Below are positions 23,622 to 32,303 of a stretch of 64,000 nucleotides of DNA, piece by piece (within the stretch, counting starts at the first letter, position 1; every line of letters begins with the position of its first letter). Origin of the DNA: CAZQFV01 sp964613665 (GTDB taxonomy: Bacteria > Chloroflexota > Chloroflexia > DTKN01); contig CAZTIG010000018.1 in the NCBI GenBank assembly GCA_964613665.1, positions 6,470 through 70,469 of the forward strand, in the 5' to 3' direction. The notes under the pieces were generated by a model that ran no database searches, was not told the DNA's origin, and worked only from the letters and a program-made list of their open reading frames with translations. Made by a program: the position numbers and the translations under genes.

Positions 23622-25129
23622 GCGTGGCCATGGAGAGACCGCTGCGGGCAGCCCTGGCGACACTGGGCTGCCGGGTCAACTTCAGCGAGACCGACGCGCT
23701 GCGCGGGCTGCTGCAGGCGGCCGGGTACTTGCTGGTCGATTTCGACCAGGAGGCCGACCTCTACGTCGTCAACACCTGCACGGTCACGCACGTGGCCGAC
23801 CGCAAGTCCAGGCAGATGTTGCGGCGGGCCGCGCGCCGCCGGCCGGGCGCCCTGGTCGTGGCGGTCGGCTGCGGTGCGGACGTCGACGCACCGGCGCTGC
23901 GTCAGGTGCCCGGGGTGGACCTGGTGCTGGACCGCGAGGAGGAGCCCGCGCTGGTGGAGCGGGTGCGGGCGCTCCTGGGGGCCCGCGGGCAGGAGGCGCC
24001 GGCCGGCGGCGCGCGGCCGCGGCTTCTGCCGGCGCACCCGACTCGGGCGCTGATCAAGGTCCAGGACGGCTGCGACAACCGCTGCGCCTACTGCATTGTC
24101 GCCATCGCCCGCGGGCCCAGCCGCTCGCGCCCGGCGGGCGAGATCTTGGCCGAGGTGCAGGAAGTCCTGCGGGCCGGCTCCGTGGAGATCGTCCTCAGCG
24201 GCATCAATCTGGGGGCGTACCGCGATCCGCAGGTGGGAGACCTGGCCGGCCTGGCGCGCTATCTCCTGGACGGCGCGCCCATCCGGCGCTTGCGCTTCAG
24301 CTCCATCGAGCCCCAGGACCTGCCGTCCGGGCTGCTCGACCTCTGGCCCGACCCACGCCTGTGCCGGCACCTGCACCTGCCGCTGCAGAGCGGCTGCGAC
24401 CGCACCCTGGCCCGCATGGGCCGTCGCTACCGCCTGGCCGACATCCGCAGCCTGACCGCGGAGATCGTACGGCGCGTCCCCGGCGTCGGGCTGACCACGG
24501 ACGTCATCGTGGGGTTCCCCGGGGAGACGGAGGAGGACTTGGCCGCGAGCCTGGCGGCGATCGCCGACCTGCCTTGGAGCGACCTGCACATCTTCCCGTT
24601 CTCGGCGCGGCCGGGGACCGCCGCGGCGGCGATGGCCGGACAGGTCTCTCCCGCCGTGATCCGTCGGCGCTGCGAGCAGGCCCACGACCTGGCCCGCCGG
24701 ATGGCGCAGTCCTTTCGCCAGCGCCTCGTCGGGCACGAGCTGGCGGTCCTCTGGGACGGCCGCGCCGGGCCGGCCTGGAGCGGGCTCAGCGACAACTACG
24801 TGCGCGTGGTGGCCAGCGCGGCGGGCGAATGGCTGGGGCAGATCACCGCAACGCGCATCGCCGGCCTGGCCGGGGCAGCCCTGCGCGGACAGATCGTGCC
24901 GCAGCCCGTTGTCGTCCCGCGCGGCCGGCCCGGCGCGGCCGGGAGGGACAACCGCGGCTGTGCGCCGGCCCAGCCCACAGGGGCGATGCCCCTCGCGCCC
25001 GAAGCTTCCCTTCACGCCGACAGCAGGGTCGCGGCGGTGCACCACGAATGGCACGGGCCCGGCCTGCCCGAAGCGCGGCACAGCCGCACCATCGCGGCAA
25101 GTGGCGAATTTGCGTCTTTTGTTGTATAA
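23618..25129 (+). CDS. mtaB: tRNA t6A37 methylthiotransferase (MtaB-type radical SAM)
   Basis: The 503-residue protein has the UPF0004 N-terminal domain with its three cluster cysteines (TLGCRVN, NTCTVT, VAVGCGAD). The radical-SAM motif is CDNRCAYC (CX3CX2C), followed by SSIEPQDL, HLPLQSGCDRTLARMGRRY and VIVGFPGETEED, then a TRAM-like segment. The subgroup (MtaB rather than MiaB) is inferred from the TLGCRVNFSETD start. GTG 23618 is coupled to the upstream HTH stop. The last 60-70 residues are not family sequence. They are read from a dispersed repeat, and the stop codon lies inside the next operon's -10 box. Confidence 0.9.
   Translation: MSVAMERPLRAALATLGCRVNFSETDALRGLLQAAGYLLVDFDQEADLYVVNTCTVTHVADRKSRQMLRRAARRRPGALVVAVGCGADVDAPALRQVPGVDLVLDREEEPALVERVRALLGARGQEAPAGGARPRLLPAHPTRALIKVQDGCDNRCAYCIVAIARGPSRSRPAGEILAEVQEVLRAGSVEIVLSGINLGAYRDPQVGDLAGLARYLLDGAPIRRLRFSSIEPQDLPSGLLDLWPDPRLCRHLHLPLQSGCDRTLARMGRRYRLADIRSLTAEIVRRVPGVGLTTDVIVGFPGETEEDLAASLAAIADLPWSDLHIFPFSARPGTAAAAMAGQVSPAVIRRRCEQAHDLARRMAQSFRQRLVGHELAVLWDGRAGPAWSGLSDNYVRVVASAAGEWLGQITATRIAGLAGAALRGQIVPQPVVVPRGRPGAAGRDNRGCAPAQPTGAMPLAPEASLHADSRVAAVHHEWHGPGLPEARHSRTIAASGEFASFVV
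25026..25097 (-). repeat. Partial copy of the dispersed intergenic repeat
   Basis: About 70 bp (GGTCGCGG...GTGCACCACGAATGGCA...GGCCTGCCCGAAGCGCGGCAC) match the reverse complement of the 41.8-kb copy at roughly 80 percent by eye. The minus sign gives orientation relative to that copy. It lies within the mtaB reading frame. Confidence 0.7.
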
Positions 25130-25130
25130 T
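25125..25130 (+). promoter_or_regulatory. -10 box of the roadblock-GTPase operon
   Basis: TATAAT at 25125-25130, 34 bp before the first gene. A 17-bp spaced -35 would be TGGCGA (25102-25107), which is weak. The mtaB stop TAA is 25127-25129. Confidence 0.55.
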
Positions 25131-25163
25131 GCACTGGGGCATGGATATGAAGGAGGACAGGCG

Positions 25164-25529
25164 ATGACCACAGAAATCCGAGAGTTGCTGGGCTCGTTCC
25201 GTTCCTTGAACGGCGTCTCGCTCGCTGCCGTGGTCGCGACCGACGGCCTGCTGATCGAAGGGGTGGCCGATCCCGACGTGGACATGGACGCCATCTGCGC
25301 GGTGGCCTCCAATGGCCTGGTCATGGCCGAGGCCCTGGGGCGCGAGATCGGCAAGGGCGGCACCACTCAGGCCGTCCTGGAGTACGACAGCGGCCTGGTC
25401 ATCCTGGAGCCGTTGAGCGAGGATGCGATGGTGCTCATCGTCTCCAGCCAGCGCAACAGCCTGGGCCGCGTCCGCTTCATGCTGAACCGCTACCATCAGT
25501 CCCTGTTCGATGCGGTGAACGCCATCTGA
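25164..25529 (+). CDS. Roadblock/LC7-domain protein
   Basis: The 121-residue protein is a single roadblock/LC7 domain: LNGVSLAAVVATDGLLIEGVADPDVDMDAICAVAS and ILEPLSEDAMVLIVSSQRNSLGRVRFMLNR. Such proteins bind MglA-type GTPases as activators (MglB-like) or scaffolds. ATG 25164 follows AAGGAGGA. It is first in a six-gene operon with a second roadblock protein and an MglA-like GTPase. Confidence 0.88.
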   Translation: MTTEIRELLGSFRSLNGVSLAAVVATDGLLIEGVADPDVDMDAICAVASNGLVMAEALGREIGKGGTTQAVLEYDSGLVILEPLSEDAMVLIVSSQRNSLGRVRFMLNRYHQSLFDAVNAI

Positions 25530-25594
25530 GTCCATTTGCACCTACCGGATCGCCCGCGGTTGCTCCACCGGCAGGCAAGTGGTGAGGGAAAAGC

Positions 25595-26089
25595 ATGGAA
25601 CCTCAGCTGAGCAGTCTGATTGTCTCTCTGGAGGAAAAAGAGTCCATCGACGGGTGCCTGCACCGTCTGGTCGAGGACACGGGGGCCACGCACGCCATGC
25701 TCCTCGACAAGAGCGGGCAGGTAATCGCCAGCTATGGACAGGTCGAACGACAGGACACCACCGCCCTGGGGGCGCTCCTGGCGGGGACCTTTGCCTCGTC
25801 GCGCGAGGTGGCGCGGCTCCTGAGGGAGAGGGATTTCCGCGTCCTGTTCCAGCAGGGCATCCGCGAGAACATCTTCACCGCTCTGGTCGAAGAGCAATGG
25901 ATGCTGGCCATCGTGTTCGATAAGGGAACGCACATCGGCCTGGTCAAGGTCCTGACCAAGAAGGCCACCGAGGAGCTGGAGGCCATCCTGGAGCGCGTGC
26001 GCCAGGAAGGGAAGCTACGCGACGAGGTGATCAGCACCAGCTTCCGCACGTCGATGGAGGACACCATCGACCTCCTCTTCCGCGACTGA
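25595..26089 (+). CDS. Second roadblock/LC7-like protein
   Basis: The 164-residue protein begins with helices (LSSLIVSLEEKESIDGCLHRLVEDTG), then a roadblock-like domain (HAMLLDKSGQVIASYGQ...LGALLAGTFASSREVARLL...NIFTALVEEQWMLAIVFDKGTHIGLVKVL). The C-terminal part is helical. It differs from the first roadblock protein, so the two could form a heteromeric platform for the GTPase. The start is ATG 25595 with GAGGG upstream. Confidence 0.8.
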   Translation: MEPQLSSLIVSLEEKESIDGCLHRLVEDTGATHAMLLDKSGQVIASYGQVERQDTTALGALLAGTFASSREVARLLRERDFRVLFQQGIRENIFTALVEEQWMLAIVFDKGTHIGLVKVLTKKATEELEAILERVRQEGKLRDEVISTSFRTSMEDTIDLLFRD

Positions 26090-26151
26090 CCCGGGCCGAC
26101 GACGCGTGTCCGCGCAGATGGCGAGCATCTGTGACGTAAAGTGAGGCCAGC

Positions 26152-26742
26152 ATGGCGTTAATCAACATCGCGGCGAGGGAAATCCACTGCAAGATCGTCT
26201 ACTACGGCCCTGGCCTGAGCGGGAAGACGACCAACCTGAAGTACATCCACAGCCAGGTGCCGAAGGAGGCCAAAGGGGAGCTTCTTTCCATCGCCACCGA
26301 GACAGAGCGCACGCTCTTCTTCGATTTCCTCCCCCTGGACCTGGGACGAGTACGCGGTTTCCAGACCCGCTTTCACCTGTACACCGTCCCTGGGCAGGTG
26401 CTCTACGAGCGCACCCGCGTTGCCGTGTTGAATGGAGCGGACGGCGTCGTATTCGTGGCCGACTCGCAGCGCAACAAGCTGGAGGAGAACGTCCGCAGCC
26501 TTCAGGAGCTGGCCCGCAACATCACCCGCCAGGGGAAGCGTTTCGCCGAGTTCCCGGTCATTCTGCAGTACAACAAGCGAGACCTGCCCAACGCTCTGCA
26601 AGTGGCGGTCCTCGACCGCTACCTGCGCTACCGCACCAGCGATGGCAACCTGGTCGAGCGCTTTGAGGCGGTCGCTTCCTCCGGCAGGGGAGTTTTCGAC
26701 ACCTTGAAGTCGATCAGCAAACTGGTGATCAGCAAGCTCTGA
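26152..26742 (+). CDS. MglA-type small GTPase
   Basis: The 196-residue GTPase begins MALINIAAREIHCKIVYYGPGLSGKTTNL, with P-loop GPGLSGKT (about 19-26). The switch II region is TVPGQVLYERTR rather than DxxGQ, typical of MglA. The specificity motif is NKRD. It ends VFDTLKSISKLVISKL. MglA proteins set cell polarity and direct motility machinery in myxobacteria and Thermus. Here the target is unknown. Adjacent roadblock genes are the expected regulators. Confidence 0.93.
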   Translation: MALINIAAREIHCKIVYYGPGLSGKTTNLKYIHSQVPKEAKGELLSIATETERTLFFDFLPLDLGRVRGFQTRFHLYTVPGQVLYERTRVAVLNGADGVVFVADSQRNKLEENVRSLQELARNITRQGKRFAEFPVILQYNKRDLPNALQVAVLDRYLRYRTSDGNLVERFEAVASSGRGVFDTLKSISKLVISKL

Positions 26743-26768
26743 GCCCTCCCCAAGGTGCTTGAGGAAGA

Positions 26769-27599
26769 ATGCCCCTTCAAGGCGATCTCAGCGAATTCAG
26801 CCTGGCGGACATCATCCAGCTGGTCGACCTGAGCAAGCAGACTGGAGCCGTTCACATTGTCGGGGAACTCGAGGAGAAGGATGTCGAGGGGTGGATCTAC
26901 TTCCGGAATGGACAGGCAATCTCGGCTCGGCTGGGCCGGCTAGCACCGCTGGAGGCGCTCTACTCCCTCTTCACCCTACCGGCGGGCTCCTTCATATTCG
27001 AAGAAGGGGTCGACCTGCCCGTACGGGAGATCCATGCCAGCAACGAGATGCTGATCATGGAGGGCATCCGCCGTGTGGACGAGTGGAATGCCCTGAAGGG
27101 CAAGGCTCCGCCCATGGACACCGTGCTGGGCCTGGTGACCACGACCGACGAGTATCGCCAGGAGATCAGCCTCGAGCCGGAGGAGTGGCGGGTCCTCACG
27201 CTGGTGGACGGCCGAAACACGGCGGCCGACATCGCCGATCGCAGTGGCCTGGGCGAGTTCCGCACGCGCCAGATCATCGTCAGCCTGCTGGAAGCCGGCC
27301 TGGTCGAGAAGAGAGAGGTTCGCGTCGGCGAGCGCCTATTCGAGGAGCTGGGGCGCATCGCCGTGGAGAGCCTGGGGCACTCGGCCCGCGTGCTGCTGGA
27401 GGATGCCTTCAAGCGCCAGGGGCTCCAGCCGAAGGGCGAGGCCTCCCCAGAACAGATCCTGGCTGTCTGCACCGGATTCGAGCGCTCCATCTCCCTGCTG
27501 GTCGGTCCGTCGCGGGCCCACCGGCTCGTGGAGGATATGCGCCTGCGCGCGCGCCAGATCTTTGGCGAGGGCGTCTGGGATAGCGCCGTCCGGAAGTGA
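26769..27599 (+). CDS. DUF4388-domain protein (GTPase-module partner)
   Basis: The 276-residue protein starts with a DUF4388 (PatA N-terminal-like) domain: MPLQGDLSEFSLADIIQLVDLSKQTGAVHI, GWIYFRNGQAISARLG and LPAGSFIFEEG. A second helical/winged part follows (EWRVLTLVDGRNTAADIADRSGLGEFRTRQIIVSLLEAGLV), with a C-terminal helical extension. A paralogue with the same layout lies at 45.9-46.7 kb, also beside a small GTPase. ATG 26769 follows GAGGAAG. Confidence 0.85.
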   Translation: MPLQGDLSEFSLADIIQLVDLSKQTGAVHIVGELEEKDVEGWIYFRNGQAISARLGRLAPLEALYSLFTLPAGSFIFEEGVDLPVREIHASNEMLIMEGIRRVDEWNALKGKAPPMDTVLGLVTTTDEYRQEISLEPEEWRVLTLVDGRNTAADIADRSGLGEFRTRQIIVSLLEAGLVEKREVRVGERLFEELGRIAVESLGHSARVLLEDAFKRQGLQPKGEASPEQILAVCTGFERSISLLVGPSRAHRLVEDMRLRARQIFGEGVWDSAVRK

Positions 27600-27705
27600 C
27601 CGGAGGGCGCAGGCGAGGCCGCACACGCCGCGGCACAGGCCAGTCTGAGCCACGGCGGCCCGTGCATCACGCTGCGGCCTCGGCAGTGGCCGAAAAGGAG
27701 GTCCC

Positions 27706-28767
27706 ATGGAACCTGTCCTGAAGTTCATCCAGCGCCAGCGGTACCTGCTGGAGGCGATTGGCATCGTCGTGATCGCCGTCCTCCTGGGGATGGTCATCTT
27801 CCTCTACGACCGCATCCCGGGCCTGGGGCCGGCCGAGACGTCGACGCCGGTCGTGATCAACGAGGTCTACCCGGCCTTTTGTCGCCCAGACGCGCAGGAC
27901 CCCAAGGTCTGCTCGGCCGACGAGCAGGCCCTGCGGCTGCACCAATGGTTCGAGCTGTACAACCGCACCGGCGACTGGAAGGTCCTGGAGGGGTGGGCGG
28001 TGGAGATGGTGCCAGGCGACATGCTGTCGCTGCCACGCATCGTCCTGCCGCCACACGGCTTTGCCGTGGTCGCCGCGGACGAGCAGCAGTTTCGCGCAGA
28101 TCACACCGACTACCCGGGGCTGCTCGTTTCCCTCGCCGGGGGCTCCTGGCCGGGGATCGGTCGCCAGGATGGCTTCCTGGTCCTCTACGGGGCCGACCGC
28201 CAGGCGGTGGACTGGCTCAACTGGGGCAAGGTGGCAGCGCTGCCCGACAGCGTGAAGCAGATGTGGGCCACCCCGGGTTTTGCCCAGGGCGCTCCCGGCA
28301 TCGTGAGCGCCGACGGCAAGATCCTGTCCGACCATTCGCTGGAGCGCAAGCCTCTGGGGGCAGACCGCGATGTCCCGGGCGACGTCATTCGGCAGCCCTT
28401 TCCCTCCCCGGGCACCATCCACGAGCCCAGCGGGACGGCGTTCACCCTGGGGCTGTTCATCGACTGGACCAACATCGTGTCCCTGGCCGGGGGAATTCTC
28501 CTGTGGGTGGCCTTTATCTACGTAGCGCTGATCGCCCGCCGCTTCGAGGCCCTGACGCAGCAGCGCACCTTCTGGCAGGCGATGCTGCTGGCCCCCTCGG
28601 GCATCCTCTTCTACGTGATCGTGCAGTCGTACGGGTTCCGCACCCGCGGCTCGATGACGGTCGACGAGCAGTGGTGGGGTTTTGTCGTCCTCTTCGTGTC
28701 GGCGCTGCTGTGCGCTGCGCTGGTCTTTCTCTTCCGCCAGCGGGCCAAGAAGATACTGGAGGGTTAG
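27706..28767 (+). CDS. Lamin-tail-domain membrane protein
   Basis: The 353-residue protein has an N-terminal anchor helix (about 17-36) and an extracytoplasmic lamin-tail (LTD) domain (about 48-190; VVINEVYP...WFELYNRTGDWKVLEGWAVE). Three C-terminal helices follow (about 255-276, 290-310 and 323-343). LTD domains outside the cell are associated with substrate or surface binding. ATG 27706 follows AAGGAGG. It is 106 bp after the DUF4388 gene and probably in the same operon. Confidence 0.78.
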   Translation: MEPVLKFIQRQRYLLEAIGIVVIAVLLGMVIFLYDRIPGLGPAETSTPVVINEVYPAFCRPDAQDPKVCSADEQALRLHQWFELYNRTGDWKVLEGWAVEMVPGDMLSLPRIVLPPHGFAVVAADEQQFRADHTDYPGLLVSLAGGSWPGIGRQDGFLVLYGADRQAVDWLNWGKVAALPDSVKQMWATPGFAQGAPGIVSADGKILSDHSLERKPLGADRDVPGDVIRQPFPSPGTIHEPSGTAFTLGLFIDWTNIVSLAGGILLWVAFIYVALIARRFEALTQQRTFWQAMLLAPSGILFYVIVQSYGFRTRGSMTVDEQWWGFVVLFVSALLCAALVFLFRQRAKKILEG

Positions 28768-28770
28768 GCC

Positions 28771-29157
28771 ATGGACTGGTTCACTCCGCATCTCGCCATC
28801 TGGGTTCCCTTTCCCCCGCTCTTCCTGGAGATCGGCTTTGTCCTCCTCGGCCTGGTCCTCTTCTGGTACGCCCGCATCCTGGGCTACTTGTTGGAGATGC
28901 TGGGCCGGCCGCCGTTGGACACCTGGGTACGCGTCGCCGGCTGGATCCTCATCCTGACCTTTTCCCTGCCGCACTACTATGTCAGCGCGGTGCTCTACCC
29001 GCACTTTCGCAACCTCGGCCAGCTTGGCGCGCTGGCATCGCCGGCCATCCTGAGCCAGCTCTGGTTCTGCCGGACGCTCTCCTTCTTCGGCATGTGCGTG
29101 GCAGCCATCCTGGCCTTTGTCCCCGGGTTCATGTACTACCGCTGGACCAGCGAGTAG
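28771..29157 (+). CDS. Small four-helix membrane protein
   Basis: The 128-residue protein has about four hydrophobic helices (about 8-34, 50-68, 78-95 and 98-118) and no recognised motif. It starts three bases after the LTD gene and precedes a strong terminator, so it is the last gene of the roadblock-GTPase operon. It could form a membrane complex with the LTD protein; this is inference. Confidence 0.72.
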   Translation: MDWFTPHLAIWVPFPPLFLEIGFVLLGLVLFWYARILGYLLEMLGRPPLDTWVRVAGWILILTFSLPHYYVSAVLYPHFRNLGQLGALASPAILSQLWFCRTLSFFGMCVAAILAFVPGFMYYRWTSE

Positions 29158-29165
29158 GGCCTGAT

Positions 29166-29206
29166 GCCGTCCTGCCGCAGGGGGTTCGTCCCTGCGGCAG
29201 GACGGC
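29166..29206 (+). terminator. Strong terminator of the roadblock-GTPase operon
   Basis: A perfect 17-bp stem (29166-29182 with 29190-29206) closes a 7-base loop. A weak T-rich stretch (TGTTTCT) follows. Confidence 0.8.
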
Positions 29207-29237
29207 CTGTTTCTGAAGGGAGTGCGGCACGGGAGCG

Positions 29238-30196
29238 TCAGTGCCTCTTTACCAGGATCAGCCGCAGCCACTGTGACAGGCTCAGCCAGGCCATGAACAG
29301 GGCATAGGCCACTACCGTGGCCCGGCCGGCCGGTCCACGCCGCCACAGCCGCTCGGCCAGGGCGGCAGCGCCGAGGCAAAGCAGTGGGAACATGAAGAAG
29401 ACGTGCTTCAGGACCATGTCGGCGACCAGCCCGCTGAAGAGGGCAAAGAGGGAAAAGGCGAGCAGCCAGGCCAGCAGCAGCGCGCGCCAGCGCCGCCGGG
29501 CCCGCTCGCACAGGAGCAGCACCACGCCGCTCAGGGAAAAGGCCACCGCCAGGTCGCTGACCCGGTTGCGCACAAAGATCCAGTTGGCCACCCAGTTGCT
29601 GAGCAGGCCCTCCCGCGGGTCGACGGCCAGGTCGCCCAGGCTGCCCGTCCCCGCCGACCGGACGATGGCCGGCAGCGTCTCCTGCCAGAACACCGCGGCA
29701 AAGTTGCCGTGGTAGAGGACCAAGACCACGGCCTCGGCCAGCACGATGCCCCCCAGAATGGCCGCCCGCCGGCCGCGCTGGGCCGGGCCGGCCGCCAGCA
29801 GCGGCTCCAACAGGACCAGCAGGAGCAGCAGCGCCACCGTCAGGATCCCCACCACGGTGTAGGAGAGGATGGCCAAGGCTAGCACAGCCACCCAGTGGAC
29901 CCAGGCGGGCCGTCGCCCAATATTCTCATAGGAAAGGACGGGGTAGGTCAACGCCGCCAGCGCACTCCATAACCCCACCTGCGTCGGATAGTTCCCCCAG
30001 GACAGCAGGTAGTACGGCGCCGGCAAGACAGCCCCCCCACATCCACCGTCACGGGGCCGGGGCACTGATAGGCCAGGAAGACGAGGAGAATGGTGCCGAG
30101 AACGACGGCCAGCGCCGGCCAGCCCAGCCCGCCGCGCAGTATCAGCCAGATACGCCGCGCCAACATCCGCCCGCCCGACCGGCGTGTGCCTGCCAT
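29238..30196 (-). pseudogene. Decayed polytopic membrane protein gene
   Basis: The first 55 codons (ATG 30196) encode an N-terminal anchor ending YQCPGPVTVDVGG. The frame then breaks at a run of seven G (minus strand, near 30030-30036). The downstream frame continues with about 270 residues of a polytopic protein (YYLLSWGNYPTQVGLWSALAAL to the stop at 29238). One extra G would restore the frame. However, the large domain expected after an anchor of this kind appears missing. An internal deletion with frameshift is the likely history; a sequencing error at the G run is an alternative for the shift alone. Confidence 0.6.
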
Positions 30197-30326
30197 ACCT
30201 GGTTCCCTCTGACGCCATTCACAGCGGCACGATCGGCCTGCCTCCAGCGGTGTCGTCTGGCACCCAGGAAGCTCGCTCCCGCCGGCGGATGCTGCCGCCT
30301 GCCCCCCACCAGCGGTGCGCCAGGCC

Positions 30327-31919
30327 TTACGGCAGCTCCACGACCTCCCCCTCCGCCAACCCTCCCAGCACCTCCACGTTCTCGCTGTCGGACACCCCCA
30401 GGGTGACCCGCACGCGCTCGCGCCCGCCGCCGCGCAGCACCGTCACGTACGTGCCGGCCCCGACCCTCTCCACCGCCTGCCGCGGGATCAGCAGGGCTGC
30501 CGACCGCTCCACTGTGACCACCGTCAGGTTGGCCGTCATGCCCAGGCGCAGCGTCAGGGTGGGAACCCCGGCGGCGCCCGGCAGTTGGGCCGAAGCGGGC
30601 CCTCCGCCCAGGAAGACGATGGCCCGATACGAGGCCGTGCCGCGGTCGACAGTCACGGCCGGCGCGATCTCGCCGACGCGACCGCTCAGCGGTCGCCCGG
30701 GGTAGGCGTCCAGGGTGATGGTCACCGGCTGCCCCGGCGACACCTGCCCGACGTCGATCTCGTCGATGCGGGCCTCGATCTGCAGCCGCCGCATGTCGGC
30801 CAACCGCAGCAGGGCACTGCCCGGGCCGACGATCTCCCCTTCCTTGACCGTCACCTCGACCACCGTGCCGTCGAAAGGCGCGCGCACAGAGGCCTTGTCC
30901 CGGTCCACCAGGGCCTCCTCCAGGTCGAGCCGGGCCAGCTCCAGCTCCTTCTCCAGGATGCGGACGGCGCTGGGGCTCGCCCCGGCGGCGAGCCCATCCA
31001 GCACCGCCTGGGCTCGCTCCACCTGCGCCTGCGCCTGGGCCAGTTCGGCTGCTGTGGGGCCGGCGAGCAGGGCCTGCAGGCGGGCGCGCGCCTCGGCCAG
31101 GCGCGACTGCGCCGTGGCCAAAGCTGCCTCCCGGTCCTGCTGAGCCTGCTCGTGGGCTAGGCGGGCCTGCTCCATCGCCGCCGTGGCGTCCTGGACCAGC
31201 CGCCAGGCACTGGACTCGGCGTCCTTCTGCGCCTGCGACAGCTCCAGGCCCATCTGCCGCAGGCGCTCGTTCTCCCAGTAGACGCGGCTGTACGCGTCCT
31301 GGGCGTTGCGCAGGGCGTTGGCGGCCGTCTCCCAGCTCAGCCGCGTCGTCTCCACGGCCACCGCGGTGGACTGCCGGGCCTGGGCCAGCGCGGCCTCGGC
31401 CCGCACCACCTCCTGCCGGGCCGAGGTCGCGTCCTCGGGCCGCGGGTCCTGCAGCGCCTGCAGGCGGGCCCTGGCGGCGGCCAGGTCGGCCTCGGCCGCC
31501 GCGACCTCCTCGGGCTGGGCGCCCTCGCCGGCCTGCTCGAGGCGCAACTGAGCCAACTCCACGCGAAGCCGGGCCTCGCTCACCCGGTAGGCCAGCGCGC
31601 TGGCCTCCACGGAGACGAGCAGCGTGCCGCTGAGCACCTCGTCGCCCGGCTTGACCAGGAGCTCCGACACCTGTCCGGAGACGCGGCTGGAGAGCTGCAC
31701 GGCGCGCGCCGAGGCCACCTCGCCGCCGGCCAGCACCGTGCCGCGGATCGTGCCCCGCCGGACCGCCACCGTGGCCGTCCCGCGCGGCAGGCCCCACAGC
31801 AGGTAGGCGCCCAGACCGGCCAGCACCACCAGGACCAGTCCGGCCCACACGTAGCGCCAGCGGCGACGACGACTTGCAATTTCCTCTTCTTTCTGGTATA
31901 ATGCGTTTTGCTCTGTCAT
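30327..31919 (-). CDS. HlyD/RND-type efflux periplasmic adaptor (membrane fusion protein)
   Basis: The 530-residue protein has one N-terminal helix (about 22-44) and a split lipoyl/barrel domain (VAVRRGTIRGTVLAGGEV...VKPGDEVLSG and APFDGTVVEVTVKEGEIVGPGSALLRLAD). A very long alpha-helical hairpin lies between (about 110-350, Ala/Glu/Arg-rich coiled coil). Beta-barrel and membrane-proximal domains follow. It would link an inner-membrane pump to the outside. No transporter gene is adjacent; the next gene downstream is a pseudogene. The ribosome site is weak, and the start overlaps the rpsT promoter on the other strand. Confidence 0.88.
   Translation of the reverse strand: MTEQNALYQKEEEIASRRRRWRYVWAGLVLVVLAGLGAYLLWGLPRGTATVAVRRGTIRGTVLAGGEVASARAVQLSSRVSGQVSELLVKPGDEVLSGTLLVSVEASALAYRVSEARLRVELAQLRLEQAGEGAQPEEVAAAEADLAAARARLQALQDPRPEDATSARQEVVRAEAALAQARQSTAVAVETTRLSWETAANALRNAQDAYSRVYWENERLRQMGLELSQAQKDAESSAWRLVQDATAAMEQARLAHEQAQQDREAALATAQSRLAEARARLQALLAGPTAAELAQAQAQVERAQAVLDGLAAGASPSAVRILEKELELARLDLEEALVDRDKASVRAPFDGTVVEVTVKEGEIVGPGSALLRLADMRRLQIEARIDEIDVGQVSPGQPVTITLDAYPGRPLSGRVGEIAPAVTVDRGTASYRAIVFLGGGPASAQLPGAAGVPTLTLRLGMTANLTVVTVERSAALLIPRQAVERVGAGTYVTVLRGGGRERVRVTLGVSDSENVEVLGGLAEGEVVELP
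31874..31902 (+). promoter_or_regulatory. rpsT promoter
   Basis: TTGCAA (31874-31879), 17-bp spacer, TATAAT (31897-31902) with TGG upstream. It lies inside the first codons of the opposite-strand HlyD gene. Confidence 0.8.
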
Positions 31920-31949
31920 CGGAATCAGCTCGAAGGAGGACCCTGTCGC

Positions 31950-32231
31950 ATGGCTACACGTTCGGCTATGAAGCGCATCCGCCAGGCTCAGCGCCGGCAG
32001 CAGCGCAACCTGATGATCCGGTCGCGGGTCAAGACCCTCATTCGCAAGGCCCGCCAGACCATCGAGGCCAGCGACCTCTCGCAGGCACAGATGGCCGTCG
32101 GCGACGCCATCAGCGCCCTGGACAAGGCCGCCGAGCGCGGCGTCCTGCACCGCAACAACGCCGCCCGCCGCAAGTCGCGCCTGATGCGCCGCTACAACAA
32201 CGCCTTCCGCACCACCACCCCGGCGGCCTGA
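31950..32231 (+). CDS. rpsT: 30S ribosomal protein bS20
   Basis: The 93-residue basic protein matches bS20: SAMKRIRQAQRRQQRNLMIRSRVKTLIRKARQTIE and KAAERGVLHRNNAARRKSRLMRRYN. ATG 31950 follows AAGGAGGA. It is transcribed alone from a near-consensus promoter and converges on holA, an arrangement seen in many bacteria. Confidence 0.96.
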   Translation: MATRSAMKRIRQAQRRQQRNLMIRSRVKTLIRKARQTIEASDLSQAQMAVGDAISALDKAAERGVLHRNNAARRKSRLMRRYNNAFRTTTPAA

Positions 32232-32256
32232 TCGGCGCGCTCCCCACAGTCCTGAC

Positions 32257-32283
32257 CGCTACGCCTCCCCAGGAGGCGTAGCG
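32257..32283. terminator. Terminator between rpsT and holA
   Basis: CGCTACGCCTCC (32257-32268) pairs perfectly with GGAGGCGTAGCG (32272-32283) around a 3-base loop. It lies between convergent genes and could serve both. Confidence 0.75.
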
Positions 32284-32303
32284 CGCGTTTCGACGAGGCC
32301 CCG

